From the NCBI RefSeq assembly GCF_006717095.1, contig NZ_VFQE01000001.1:496001-560000 (forward strand): DNA of 64,000 bases. The letters are read 5' to 3'. The stretch comes from Blastococcus colisei (GTDB lineage: Bacteria; Actinomycetota; Actinomycetes; Mycobacteriales; Geodermatophilaceae). Positions 54,754 to 63,433 of the stretch are shown piece by piece (positions within the stretch are counted from its first letter, which is position 1; the number at the start of each line of letters is the position of its first letter). A program made the position numbers and the translations under genes. The notes under the pieces were generated by a model that searched no databases, was not told the DNA's origin, and was given only the letters and a program-made list of their open reading frames with translations.

Positions 54754-55599
54754 TCAGTCGAGGAACTCCTCGATCACCGGAGCGAGTTCGCCGGCCTCGG
54801 TGACGAGGGCGATGTGGCCGCCGTCGTACAGGTGCAGGCGCGCGTCCGGGATCAGCCGGGCCATGATCCGGGCGTTCACCACCGGGATGATCGGGTCGTC
54901 GTTCCCCGCGACGATCAGCGTGGGCTGCCGGATGAGCCGCAGGAACGGCAGGCTGCTCCAGCCGGTGCTGGCCGCCAGCTGGTAGTAGTAGCCGCGCCGC
55001 GGGCCCAGCCGGGACGCCGAGTGCAGCGCGCGGGCGGCCCGGGCGGGGTCGTCGCGCATGGTCCCGCCGTAGATCTCCCCGGCGATGCTGCGGGCGTATT
55101 CGGGATCGCGGTGCCGCCGCGGGGTGAGCATCTTCGCCAGCACCCGGGGGTCGGCCGGCACCATCAGCGACCCCGTGCCGGTGGCCGCGAGGACCAGGCG
55201 GCGGACCCGCCGGCGGTGCTGGACCGCGAAGTGCTGCGCCAGGCCCCCGCCCCACGACAACCCCAGGACGTCGACCGGGTCGTCGAACCCCAGCCGGCCG
55301 AGCATGCCGCTCACCACCGGACTGAACGTCGAGAGGTTGTAGGGGACGACCGGCCGGGGGGACCCACCGACGCCCGGCACGTCGAAGCGGATCACGCTGC
55401 GCCGCCGGTCGAGGGCGTCGACGAAGGGCTGGAGCACCTCCAGGCTCGCGCCGATCCCGTTCATGAGCAGCAGGGCCGGAACGCCAGCGTCCGTCCCGCG
55501 GCGCACCGACACCCGCAGGGTCCGGCCGCCCACGGTGACCGTCCGGACGACGTCCCCGCGCCCGGGGGACGGCGATTCGGGGCTACTTGTCGAAGACAT
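54754..55599 (-). CDS. phaZ: Alpha/beta hydrolase, intracellular PHA depolymerase-like
   Basis: The 281-residue protein has the lipase box GLSWGG with Ser near residue 115, LLLMNGIGASLEVLQPFVDA and RFDVPGVGGSP early, and GNDDPIIPVVNARIMA and GGHIALV late. This matches the medium-chain PHA depolymerase PhaZ group. The ATG at 55599 lies inside the 3' end of phaC (17-bp overlap), so translation is coupled to synthesis. It would mobilise stored polyester by releasing hydroxyacyl monomers. Confidence 0.85.
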   Translation of the reverse strand: MSSTSSPESPSPGRGDVVRTVTVGGRTLRVSVRRGTDAGVPALLLMNGIGASLEVLQPFVDALDRRRSVIRFDVPGVGGSPRPVVPYNLSTFSPVVSGMLGRLGFDDPVDVLGLSWGGGLAQHFAVQHRRRVRRLVLAATGTGSLMVPADPRVLAKMLTPRRHRDPEYARSIAGEIYGGTMRDDPARAARALHSASRLGPRRGYYYQLAASTGWSSLPFLRLIRQPTLIVAGNDDPIIPVVNARIMARLIPDARLHLYDGGHIALVTEAGELAPVIEEFLD

Positions 55600-57328
55600 A
55601 GGTGCCGGGCGCCTCCGCCAGCTCCTCGAGCCCGGACGGCGGAGCGACCTGGTCCCCGGACCGCTCGCCCAGCCAGGTCATGTAGTCCGGCCACCAGGAG
55701 CCCTGCACCGTCTCGGCCTGTGCCAGCCACTTCTCGGGGTCGGCCGGGGTGTCGGCGGCGACCTGGAAGGTGGACTTCGGGTTGCCCGGCGGGTTGACCA
55801 GCGAGGCGATGTGGCCGCTGGTGGACAGGATGAACCGGTTCCCACCGCCGAGGAGCTGGGTGGACCGGTAGCAGGCCTGCCACGGGCAGAGGTGGTCGGC
55901 GATCCCGGCGGTGATGTAGGAGTCGACGGTGACCTTCGACAGGTCCACCGGCGAGCCGAGCATGGTGGCCTTGCCCGGCTCGGTGAGGGCGTTGCCGATC
56001 GCGATGTCGATGAAGTCGCGGTGCAGCGCGGCGCTCATCCGGGTCGTGTCGGCGTTCCAGAACAGGATGTCGAAGTTCGGCGGCGGCTTGCCCTGCAGGT
56101 AGTTGTTGACCCAGTAGTTCCACACCAGGTCGTTGGGCCGCAGCCAGGCGAAGACCTCGGCCAGCTGGGCGCCGTCCAGGTAGCCCTTCCGGCGGGACTT
56201 CTCGGTCGCGGCCTTCACCGACTCCTCGTCCATGAGCGCGGAGACGGTGCCGGCGCGGGACCAGTCCAGCACGGTGACCGCGTAGCTGGCGGCGGCCACC
56301 CGGTCCTGCTGCCCGATGGCGGCCAGGTGCGCCAGCACCATCGCCGTGATGATCCCGCCGGAGCAGAACGCCTGGAGAGCCACCCGCTCGCTGCCGGTCG
56401 CCCGCTCGACGGCGTCCATCGCGTCGAGGATCGCCTGACCGTAGGTGTCCAGGCCCCACTCGGCGTGCCGCTCGTCGGGGTTGCGCCACGACATCATGAA
56501 CACCTGCTGGCCGCTGCTCACGTAGTGCTCGACGATGCTGCGGCCCGGCGCGAGGTCGGCGATGTAGTACTTGTTGATCGTCGGCGGGACCATGATCAGC
56601 GGCACCTGGCGGACGGTCTCGGTGGTCGGGGTGTAGCGGATCAGCTCGAACACCGGCGTGCGGACGACGACCGCGCCGGGGGTGGACGCGAGGTCCTCGC
56701 CGACGGTGAAGGCGTCGGGCTCGACCATCGAGGGCACGCGGGGCGGGCTCGCGAGGTCGCGGACGAATCGCCCGAGGCCCTTGACGGCGCTCTTCCCGCC
56801 GGTGTCGATCGCGGCCTTCAGCGACAGCGGGTTGACCACCGGGACGTTGCTGGGGGCCAGCGCGTCGACCAGGTTCGTCGCAGTGAACCGGATCCGCTCG
56901 TCGTCCTGCCAGTCGAGGTCGGCGTCCTCGATGAGCTCCCAGGCGACGCGGGCGGTGGCCAGGTGGGCCTGCATCGCCCGCCGCAGCAGCGGGTTGCCGC
57001 TCCAGGCGGGGTCGGCGAACCGCTTGTCCTTCTTGCCGGGGGCCAGCTCGGACCGGCCTACCGCCACCTTGCCCAGCTCCCGCGCCAGCTCACCGCCGCG
57101 GCGGGCGACCGTGCCCGGCTGCCGGGCGAGCGCGGTGCCGAACCGCAACGCCGTCCCGGCGGGCGGCACCAGGCGGCGCAGCGGGCCGCGGGCGGCATCG
57201 ATCAGCACCATGTCCAGGCCCATGACGGCCTCGGTGGCCTCCTCCGGAGGGTCGGCCGGCCGCCCGGCGGCAGCCTTCGCGGAGGTGCCCTTCTCGGGTG
57301 CTTTCGGGTCGGTCGCGGGCTGGGCCAT
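55583..57328 (-). CDS. phaC: Poly(3-hydroxyalkanoate) synthase
   Basis: The 581-residue enzyme has the synthase lipase-like box AFCSGG with catalytic Cys near residue 319, the Asp in YITAGIADHLCPWQACYRS and the His in STSGHIASLVNPPGNPK. It also has the family motifs LIMVPPTINKYYIADLAPGR and NPDERHAEWGLDTYG. It polymerises hydroxyacyl-CoA into PHA granules. The start ATG 57328 precedes a lysine- and alanine-rich N-terminal region of about 40 residues. No phaE or phasin gene is nearby, so it acts alone as a class I or II type. Confidence 0.93.
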   Translation of the reverse strand: MAQPATDPKAPEKGTSAKAAAGRPADPPEEATEAVMGLDMVLIDAARGPLRRLVPPAGTALRFGTALARQPGTVARRGGELARELGKVAVGRSELAPGKKDKRFADPAWSGNPLLRRAMQAHLATARVAWELIEDADLDWQDDERIRFTATNLVDALAPSNVPVVNPLSLKAAIDTGGKSAVKGLGRFVRDLASPPRVPSMVEPDAFTVGEDLASTPGAVVVRTPVFELIRYTPTTETVRQVPLIMVPPTINKYYIADLAPGRSIVEHYVSSGQQVFMMSWRNPDERHAEWGLDTYGQAILDAMDAVERATGSERVALQAFCSGGIITAMVLAHLAAIGQQDRVAAASYAVTVLDWSRAGTVSALMDEESVKAATEKSRRKGYLDGAQLAEVFAWLRPNDLVWNYWVNNYLQGKPPPNFDILFWNADTTRMSAALHRDFIDIAIGNALTEPGKATMLGSPVDLSKVTVDSYITAGIADHLCPWQACYRSTQLLGGGNRFILSTSGHIASLVNPPGNPKSTFQVAADTPADPEKWLAQAETVQGSWWPDYMTWLGERSGDQVAPPSGLEELAEAPGTYVFDK

Positions 57329-57555
57329 CGATGACTCTCCTTCGAGCGCTGCGCTGCGCCGGGCGCGCTCGGGGACAGCAGGCACGCCGTTCCCCCAGCG
57401 CAGGTGTGACGCCGTTCACTGAACCACAGCGCCCGGTTCGCGGCAGTCCGGTGCGGAGACGGCCGTCAGGAGGTGGACGCGGCCGGATCGCGCTGGTGCC
57501 GGATCGCCATGAGCAGGGCCGGCCGGCCCAGGGCCAGGCCCGCGCCGAGCATTCG

Positions 57556-58659
57556 TCACACCGACTCCGGCACCAGCTCGGTCCGCGGCGCGGCGTTGGG
57601 CGCTCGCCGCCACGACCGGTTCCGTCGCCAGAAGACGTAGGTGCCCAGCCCGATCGGGATGGGCAGCACGAAGGTGAGCGCCCGGAAGACGAGCACTGCG
57701 GCGGCCACCAGCGCGTTGGGCCCGCCGGCGGTGGAGAGGCCGGTGATCAACGCCAGCTCCACCACGCCGAGCCCTCCGGGGGTGAGCGGGACCGCCGTCA
57801 GCAGCCGGGCGAACGCGAAGACGGCGAGCGCCTCGGCGAGGCCCACCTGGTCCGCGCCCACCCCGACGAAGCGCAGCGCCAGCAGCAGCACCAGGAACAG
57901 TGACAGGTGGCTGACCACCGTGGCCAGGGTGATCCAGTGCCAGCGCGCGCGGAGCAGGAGGACGGTGCGCCGCCGGAACTTCGTCGTCGCCAGGTCCCAG
58001 CCGGTGACCGGACCGCGGCCGAGCAGGCGGCGCAGTGCGGACGCCGCCCGTGCCGCGCCGACGCCGAGCCGGGCGGCCGCGGCCTCGCTGCGCAGCAGCA
58101 TCCCCAGGGCCAGGACGGCCGCGATGAGCGCGGTCACCCCCAGCAGCCCCGCGATCAGCCGGCCGGTGGTCGGGGGCGCGGAGAAGGCGAGGAGCACCAG
58201 GGCCAGCACCGGCAGCCCCAGCTTGGCGAAGTTGTTCCACAGCCCCGAGATGAGCAGGGACACCGAGGTGCGCGACCGGGAGAAGCCCCACGAGGAGTTC
58301 ATCGCGTAGGTGAGCCCCAGCGCGATCGCGGCGCCGCCCACGACGGTGTTGGAGACGGCGGTCGAGGTCTCGGTGGAGACGGTGGCCTGGCGGAAGGTCA
58401 GTCCGGGTGTCGTCGTCATCATGAGGAACTGGTAGGTGGCGAGGTTCCACATCGCCGCCAGCAGCAGGAGGCCGACCTCGATCCACGTCATGGCGCGGAC
58501 CGACGTCCACACGTCGGAGAGGCTGGTGAACTGCGGGAGGAACCAGGCGAAGACGGCCACGACCAGGGCGAGCGACAGCGCCGGCCCCAGCCATCGCCGC
58601 CAGCCGGCCCGGCGGGTGCGCGGCACGTCGGGTCCGGTCCGCGACTCCACGGCGGTCAT
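57556..58659 (-). CDS. Flippase-like lysylphosphatidylglycerol-synthase-type membrane protein
   Basis: The 367-residue protein has eight or nine hydrophobic helices and matches the YbhN/LPG synthase transmembrane domain: NTVVGGAAIALGLTYAMNSS, LLISGLWNNFAKLGLPVLAL and FARLLTAVPLTPGGLGVVEL. The catalytic transferase domain of MprF is absent, so a lipid- or polyprenol-translocating role is more likely than lysyl transfer. The ATG overlaps the upstream lipoprotein stop (ATGA). Last gene of the three-gene operon. Confidence 0.87.
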   Translation of the reverse strand: MTAVESRTGPDVPRTRRAGWRRWLGPALSLALVVAVFAWFLPQFTSLSDVWTSVRAMTWIEVGLLLLAAMWNLATYQFLMMTTTPGLTFRQATVSTETSTAVSNTVVGGAAIALGLTYAMNSSWGFSRSRTSVSLLISGLWNNFAKLGLPVLALVLLAFSAPPTTGRLIAGLLGVTALIAAVLALGMLLRSEAAAARLGVGAARAASALRRLLGRGPVTGWDLATTKFRRRTVLLLRARWHWITLATVVSHLSLFLVLLLALRFVGVGADQVGLAEALAVFAFARLLTAVPLTPGGLGVVELALITGLSTAGGPNALVAAAVLVFRALTFVLPIPIGLGTYVFWRRNRSWRRAPNAAPRTELVPESV

Positions 58660-59258
58660 CGGCCACCGTCCCGGGTGGCGGGCGGGTCCAGGTACAGCCG
58701 GCCGCCGCTCTTCTCGTGCACCAGCGCGCGCAGCTCGTCCCGGGGGACGGCGCCCAGCCCCTGGGTGGCGACCGCCAGCGGCTCCCCGCGGTTCTCGCCG
58801 AACAGCGTGAAGAGCACGGTGATGCAGCCGCCCTCGAACAGGTAGTAGCGCCGGCCCACGTACTGCGGGCTGACCTGGGTGACCCGCTCGAGCCGGCGCA
58901 TCTCGGGCCGGTCGCTGGGGATCTCCGTCGCACCCTCGGTGTCGCAGGACTCGGTGAGCCGCACCTCGATGGCGTGCGTGCCGTCGCGGTCGGAGTCCAG
59001 CCAGAAGCGCGCGGAGCCGCGGTCGACGTCCATGTCGGAGAAGTGCCAGCCCAGGGGCATGCCCTCCAGGCACGGCACCCAGGAGGCGCTGGGCACCGAC
59101 TGGGCCATGAGGACGACGCCGTTGGACGGCATGCCGTCGTCCCCCTCCTTGCAGGCGACCAGCTCGGTGCTCAGCGTGCCGAGCTGCACGCAGCCGGGCA
59201 GCAGGAGCACGCCGAGGGAGGCGAGCAGGACCGGGAGGGAGCGGCGGGCGGGCCTCAC
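58656..59258 (-). CDS. Lipoprotein of the PAP2-kinase operon
   Basis: The 200-residue protein starts at GTG 59258, overlapping the fusion gene's stop (GTGA). The signal peptide ends in LGVLLLPGC, a lipobox. The mature part has several cysteines (VACKEGD, VPCLEGM, ESCDTEG, GGCITVLF) and a compact beta-rich sequence (GSARFWLDSDRDGTHAIEVR), so an extracytoplasmic domain is likely. No family is recognised. It is sandwiched and translationally coupled between the fusion protein and the flippase-like protein. Confidence 0.8.
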   Translation of the reverse strand: MRPARRSLPVLLASLGVLLLPGCVQLGTLSTELVACKEGDDGMPSNGVVLMAQSVPSASWVPCLEGMPLGWHFSDMDVDRGSARFWLDSDRDGTHAIEVRLTESCDTEGATEIPSDRPEMRRLERVTQVSPQYVGRRYYLFEGGCITVLFTLFGENRGEPLAVATQGLGAVPRDELRALVHEKSGGRLYLDPPATRDGGR

Positions 59259-60970
59259 AGCGGTGACCCGAGGATGGTGACGGTGATCGCGGCGACGACG
59301 ACGGCGCCGACGAGGGTGACCAGGGTGAGGCCGGCCCGGCGCCAGGTCCAGCGCTGGATGCGGACCGGGGGCAGCCGGTAGGGCAGCAGGCGCAGGAAGT
59401 CCGCGTGCAGATCCCGCCCCTGCTGGCGCAGCATCCGGCGCAGTTGGGTGGGCATGGTCAGGCCGCGGGTTGCGGCGAACGCCTCGGCGATCTCCTCCTC
59501 GGAGAACTGCAGCCGGGCGCGGCGGTAGACCCGCTCGGCGTCGGTGCGCAGGGCGAGGACGAGCAGCATGTTCGCGAGGTCGACCGCCTGGCGCCACGGG
59601 CTGGGGCGCACCTCGGCGAAGGCGGAGTCGATCAGGAACAGCGTGCCGTCGCGCACCAGCAGGTTGGCCGGCTTGATGTCGCGGTGGGCCATGCCGATGT
59701 CCCACATCCGGCGGACGATCGACAGGCCCTGGTCGATGACCGAGTCGTCGACCTCGGCCTCCCCGGCCTCCTTGGCGCCGGCGATGAACTCGGTGGCCAG
59801 CAGGTACTCCCGTTCCGGCGTGATCTCCACGATGCCGAGCGGGTGCGGCACCGGAAGACCGGCGTCGGAGAACAGCCGCAGGATGTAGTCCTCGTACTGC
59901 ACGAGCCGGCGCACGCTGTGGAACGGCTTCTCGTCCTCCAGGCGCCCGTAGAGCAGGGTCCGGCCGAGCTTGTACCAGCGGTCGGAGCGCACGTGCGTGG
60001 CCGCGTAGAGCTTGCCGAAGATGCAGCTCTCGTCGTCCGAGATCGAGGAGTCGGCCTTCACGCTGATCTTCAACGGAGTCGAGCCGCCCGATCCGGACAG
60101 GCCGAACGGGGTGACCTCGCTGGCCAGGACACCCAGCTGATCGTGCAGGGCCCGGACGATGGCCTCCCCGCGCTCGCCCGAGACGTCGAGGTGGGCGGGG
60201 CGCGATCGGCTGTAGCGCACCGGGTAGACAGAGTTCGGTGTCATCAGCCGGAAGGCGGCCAGCGGCGCGGCCACCCCGAGCACCACGCCGGCCAGGATGC
60301 CCGTCGGGTGGTCCTGCGCCAGGTAGAGGCGCGACGCCGCGGTGACCGCCAGGAGCCCGCCGACCGCCCACTTCCCCCGCGTCCGCCACGTTCCCGGCGG
60401 GATCAGGGCGTAGACGGTGCTGACCAGGAAGGCGGCGAGGACGGTCATGGGCAGCGACGGCATCGAGAAGCCCGACCAGTCGCCGATGATCTCGACCTCG
60501 TAGGGCCGCGGCCGCTGGAGGGTGTGCGCGAGGAACGCGCCCAGGTTGGCGACCAGGAGACCGACGGCGACCCACACGAACAGGTGCCGCCACCGCCGGA
60601 AGACGACCAGCAGCACCAGGTTGGTCAGCCACAGGACGTGGATCGCCTTCGCCGTCGCCAGCACGCCGGCGACCTCCGCCACGCCTGTCAGCCCGGGGGA
60701 TCGCACCTCGCTGATCGCCTGCAGGATCCGGGTGTCGATGACGTCGAACACCGTGATCGTCCCGGTGACGACGACCACGGCCCATGCGACGAGGACGACG
60801 GCGCTGAGGCTCAGCCAGAACTTTCCGGAGGCGTTGAGGGCTCGAGGGAGCGGAGGCGGTTCCCCCGAGGGGCGGCGGCGGCTGCGGACGCGCGCGATCG
60901 CCGGGGGAGCGGGCCGCGGGACCGGGACCGAGCGCCCCGGTCCGGGCGGGGCCTGCGGCAGCGACGCCAT
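59255..60970 (-). CDS. PAP2 phosphatase fused to a protein-kinase-like domain
   Basis: The 571-residue protein has an N-terminal membrane PAP2 domain with LQRPRPYEVE near residue 153, then SMPSLP and, after two helices, ASRLYLAQDHPTGILAG; these correspond to the three phosphatase motifs. The C-terminal half is kinase-like: ISVKADSSISDDESCIFGKL, a Glu in the next helix, MAHRDIKPANLLVRDGTLFL (catalytic HRD with Asp) and DSAFAEV (metal Asp in place of DFG), then a closing membrane helix. Joining lipid phosphatase and kinase suggests control of a lipid or undecaprenyl-phosphate carrier. Confidence 0.88.
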   Translation of the reverse strand: MASLPQAPPGPGRSVPVPRPAPPAIARVRSRRRPSGEPPPLPRALNASGKFWLSLSAVVLVAWAVVVVTGTITVFDVIDTRILQAISEVRSPGLTGVAEVAGVLATAKAIHVLWLTNLVLLVVFRRWRHLFVWVAVGLLVANLGAFLAHTLQRPRPYEVEIIGDWSGFSMPSLPMTVLAAFLVSTVYALIPPGTWRTRGKWAVGGLLAVTAASRLYLAQDHPTGILAGVVLGVAAPLAAFRLMTPNSVYPVRYSRSRPAHLDVSGERGEAIVRALHDQLGVLASEVTPFGLSGSGGSTPLKISVKADSSISDDESCIFGKLYAATHVRSDRWYKLGRTLLYGRLEDEKPFHSVRRLVQYEDYILRLFSDAGLPVPHPLGIVEITPEREYLLATEFIAGAKEAGEAEVDDSVIDQGLSIVRRMWDIGMAHRDIKPANLLVRDGTLFLIDSAFAEVRPSPWRQAVDLANMLLVLALRTDAERVYRRARLQFSEEEIAEAFAATRGLTMPTQLRRMLRQQGRDLHADFLRLLPYRLPPVRIQRWTWRRAGLTLVTLVGAVVVAAITVTILGSPL

Positions 60971-61072
60971 GTCGGCAGATGCTGCACCTCGAACCGGATC
61001 AGGACCATCCCCTTTCGTCCCCGTGCGGCGTTACCGTGACCACCGCCCGCACCCAGGGGGAAGGAGACGTCT

Positions 61073-61966
61073 GTGCGACGTCGGCCTGCCGGTCTCGTGG
61101 CGGTGCTGCTGCTGGTGCTCATCGCCGCCTGCGGAGCCCGGCCCGAGGAGCCGACGGTGCCGAGCGGGACCGTGCGGTTCGCCTCCTACGACTTCCCGGA
61201 GAACCAGATCCTGGTGGAGGTCTACGCCGAGGCCGCCCGTCGCGCGGGGGTGCCGGTCGCCGTCCAGCACGGGATCGGCACCCGGGAGGTGGTCGCGCCG
61301 GCCCTGCAGCAGGAGGTCGTGGACGTCGTCGTCGACTACCTCGGCACCGCGCTGCTGTTCGCCCGCCCGGCGTTCCCCGATCTGCCGGAGACGCCGGAGG
61401 GGATGCACGCGGTGCTGTCCCGGACGCTCGGCGGGCGCGGGGTGCTGGTGCTCGACATCGCGCAGGCCGAGGACCAGAACGGGTTCGCCGTGACCAAGGC
61501 GTTCGCCGCAGAGCACGGCGTGAATCAGCTATCCGACCTCGTCCCGCTGGCGCCGGACCTGGTCTTCGGCGGACCGCCCGAGTGCCCGGACCGGCCGCTG
61601 TGCCTCCTCGGGCTTCAGGAGGTCTACGGCCTGGACTTCGGCAAGGTGATCAGCATGCCGTCCCGGGCCGCCACCGTGGAGGCGCTGCTCTCCGGCTCCA
61701 TCCACGTGGGCCTGCTGGAGACGACCGACGCGCGGTTGGCGGTCGCTCCGGTGAAGCTGCTCGTCGACGATCTCGCGCTGCAGCCTCGGGAGAACGTCGT
61801 CCCCCTGGTGCGTGCGGCCGTCGCCGACCGGTGGGGTGCCCGGCTCACCGACGCCCTCGACGACACGAGCGCCCTCCTGACGACGGGCGACCTCGTCCAG
61901 CTCAACCGCTGGGTGGAACTCGACGGGCTGACTCCGGAGGAGGCCGCGGACCGCTGGTGGGGCTGA
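61073..61966 (+). CDS. Orphan glycine betaine-type ABC binding lipoprotein
   Basis: The 297-residue lipoprotein starts at GTG 61073, with signal peptide and lipobox VLIAAC. The mature protein matches OpuAC/ProX binding proteins: RFASYDFPENQILVEVYAEA, then VDVVVDYLGTALLFARPAFP and AATVEALLSGSIHVGLLET. Quaternary amines are the usual ligands, through aromatic cages that I cannot confirm here. No ATPase or permease gene adjoins it, so it must use a system encoded elsewhere. Divergent from the fusion operon. Confidence 0.85.
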   Translation: MRRRPAGLVAVLLLVLIAACGARPEEPTVPSGTVRFASYDFPENQILVEVYAEAARRAGVPVAVQHGIGTREVVAPALQQEVVDVVVDYLGTALLFARPAFPDLPETPEGMHAVLSRTLGGRGVLVLDIAQAEDQNGFAVTKAFAAEHGVNQLSDLVPLAPDLVFGGPPECPDRPLCLLGLQEVYGLDFGKVISMPSRAATVEALLSGSIHVGLLETTDARLAVAPVKLLVDDLALQPRENVVPLVRAAVADRWGARLTDALDDTSALLTTGDLVQLNRWVELDGLTPEEAADRWWG

Positions 61967-61993
61967 GCTCCGGCGCGGATCAGGCGCGGGTCG

Positions 61994-63178
61994 TCAGACG
62001 ATCGCGCCGATGCCGGTGATGGCGCGGCCGACGATCAGCGTGTTCACCTCGCGGGTGCCCTCGTAGGAGTAGATGGCCTCGGCGTCGGCGACGAAGCGGC
62101 CGACGTTGTGCTCGAGCAGAATGCCGTTGCCGCCCATCAGCTCGCGGGCCCAGCCGGCGGTCTCCCGCATGCGCACGGTGCTGAAGGCCTTGGCCAGCGA
62201 CGCCTGCTCGTCGGTCATCCGCCCGGTGTCCTGCAGTTGGGAGAGCCGCATGCACAGCGCGGCCGATGCGGTGATGTTGCCGAGCATCCGGACCAGCAGG
62301 TCCTGCACCAGCTGGAAGCTCGCGATCGGCTTGCCGAACTGGGTGCGCTCGTTGGCGTAGCGCAGGGCGTGCTCGTACGCGCCGCGGGAGCAACCCACCG
62401 CCGACCAGGCCACGCCCGCCCGCGTCGTCCTCAGGACCTTGGCGGTGTCCTTGAAGCCGTTGGCCTCCTGCAGCCGGTTCTCCTCGGGCACGCGGACGTC
62501 CTCCAGCGTGAGGACGGCGTTCTGGACGGCGCGCAGCGCGATCTTGTCCTCGAGGTCGACGGCGGAGAACCCCTCGGTGCCCTGCTCGACGACGAAGCCC
62601 AGCACCCGGGAGGTGTCGACGTCCTGGGCCCAGACGATCACCAGGTCGGCGAAGCTGCCGTTGCCGATCCACTTCTTCTGGCCGTTGAGCACCCACGTGT
62701 CGCCGTCCCGGCGGGCCGTCGTCCGCAGGCCGCGGGCGACGTCGGAACCGGAGTCGGGCTCGGTGAGCCCGAAGGCGCCGATCAACTCCATGCGCGCCAT
62801 GGCGGGCAGCCAGCGCTCCTTCTGCTCCTCGGAGGCGCACAGGTGCATCGAGCCCATGGCCAGGCCGCCGTGCACGCCCATGAAGGTGGAGACAGAGGGG
62901 TCGCCGCGGGATAGCTCCATGGCGATCATCCCGTCGAGGAGGGCCGACTTGCCGGGGGAGCCGTAGCCGGAGAACTGCGTGCCGGCGATGCCCAGCTTCG
63001 CGAGCCCGGGGATGATCTGGCGGGGGAACTCGGCCCGCGTCCAGTACTCGTTGATGATCGGCTGGACCTCGGTGTCCATGAAGTTCCGCACTCGGTACAG
63101 CAGCGCCCGGTCGTCGTCGTCGAGGAGCGCCTCGAGGTCGTAGAAGTCCGACGTCACTGGCCTCGTTCCGGCGGTCAC
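61994..63178 (-). CDS. Acyl-CoA dehydrogenase, glutaryl-CoA dehydrogenase-like
   Basis: The 394-residue enzyme starts at GTG 63178 and has the acyl-CoA dehydrogenase landmarks: GAFGLTEPDSGSDVARGLRT, KKWIGNGSFADLVIVWAQD, the helix containing RTQFGKPIASFQLVQDLLVR and the C-terminal MGGNGILLEHNVGRF with SYEGTREVNTLIVGRAITG. In this subfamily the catalytic Glu lies in the SYEGT segment. It oxidises an acyl-CoA using FAD and electron-transfer flavoprotein. No paired ETF or transferase gene is visible, so the exact chain length is open. Confidence 0.92.
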   Translation of the reverse strand: MTAGTRPVTSDFYDLEALLDDDDRALLYRVRNFMDTEVQPIINEYWTRAEFPRQIIPGLAKLGIAGTQFSGYGSPGKSALLDGMIAMELSRGDPSVSTFMGVHGGLAMGSMHLCASEEQKERWLPAMARMELIGAFGLTEPDSGSDVARGLRTTARRDGDTWVLNGQKKWIGNGSFADLVIVWAQDVDTSRVLGFVVEQGTEGFSAVDLEDKIALRAVQNAVLTLEDVRVPEENRLQEANGFKDTAKVLRTTRAGVAWSAVGCSRGAYEHALRYANERTQFGKPIASFQLVQDLLVRMLGNITASAALCMRLSQLQDTGRMTDEQASLAKAFSTVRMRETAGWARELMGGNGILLEHNVGRFVADAEAIYSYEGTREVNTLIVGRAITGIGAIV

Positions 63179-63378
63179 GCCCGCCCCCTACCCCGCGGTC
63201 CGCGCGGCAACCGGCAGGTATGCGCGGCCGCCCTCCGGGAACGACCGGGTCCCCGTGCCCCGATCCATCGCACACCAGACCGTCGACGAGCTGGGTGGAC
63301 CGGGGAGCGTTGACGGGAGTCGTCGAGCGGCTGCCTGTCGCGCGGACCGGTGACCGGCCCCCGACGAGCCGCTGACAA

Positions 63379-63425
63379 CGACAGAACGGGCCGGTTCCCC
63401 GCGGTGGGGCCGGCCCGTCCTGTCG
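63379..63425. terminator. Strong bidirectional terminator
   Basis: A 16-bp stem with one mismatch (CGACAGAACGGGCCGG at 63379-63394, complement 63410-63425) lies just after the YihY stop; on the minus strand it terminates that gene. It is one of the longest hairpins in the window. Confidence 0.75.
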
Positions 63426-63433
63426 TCGTCAGC

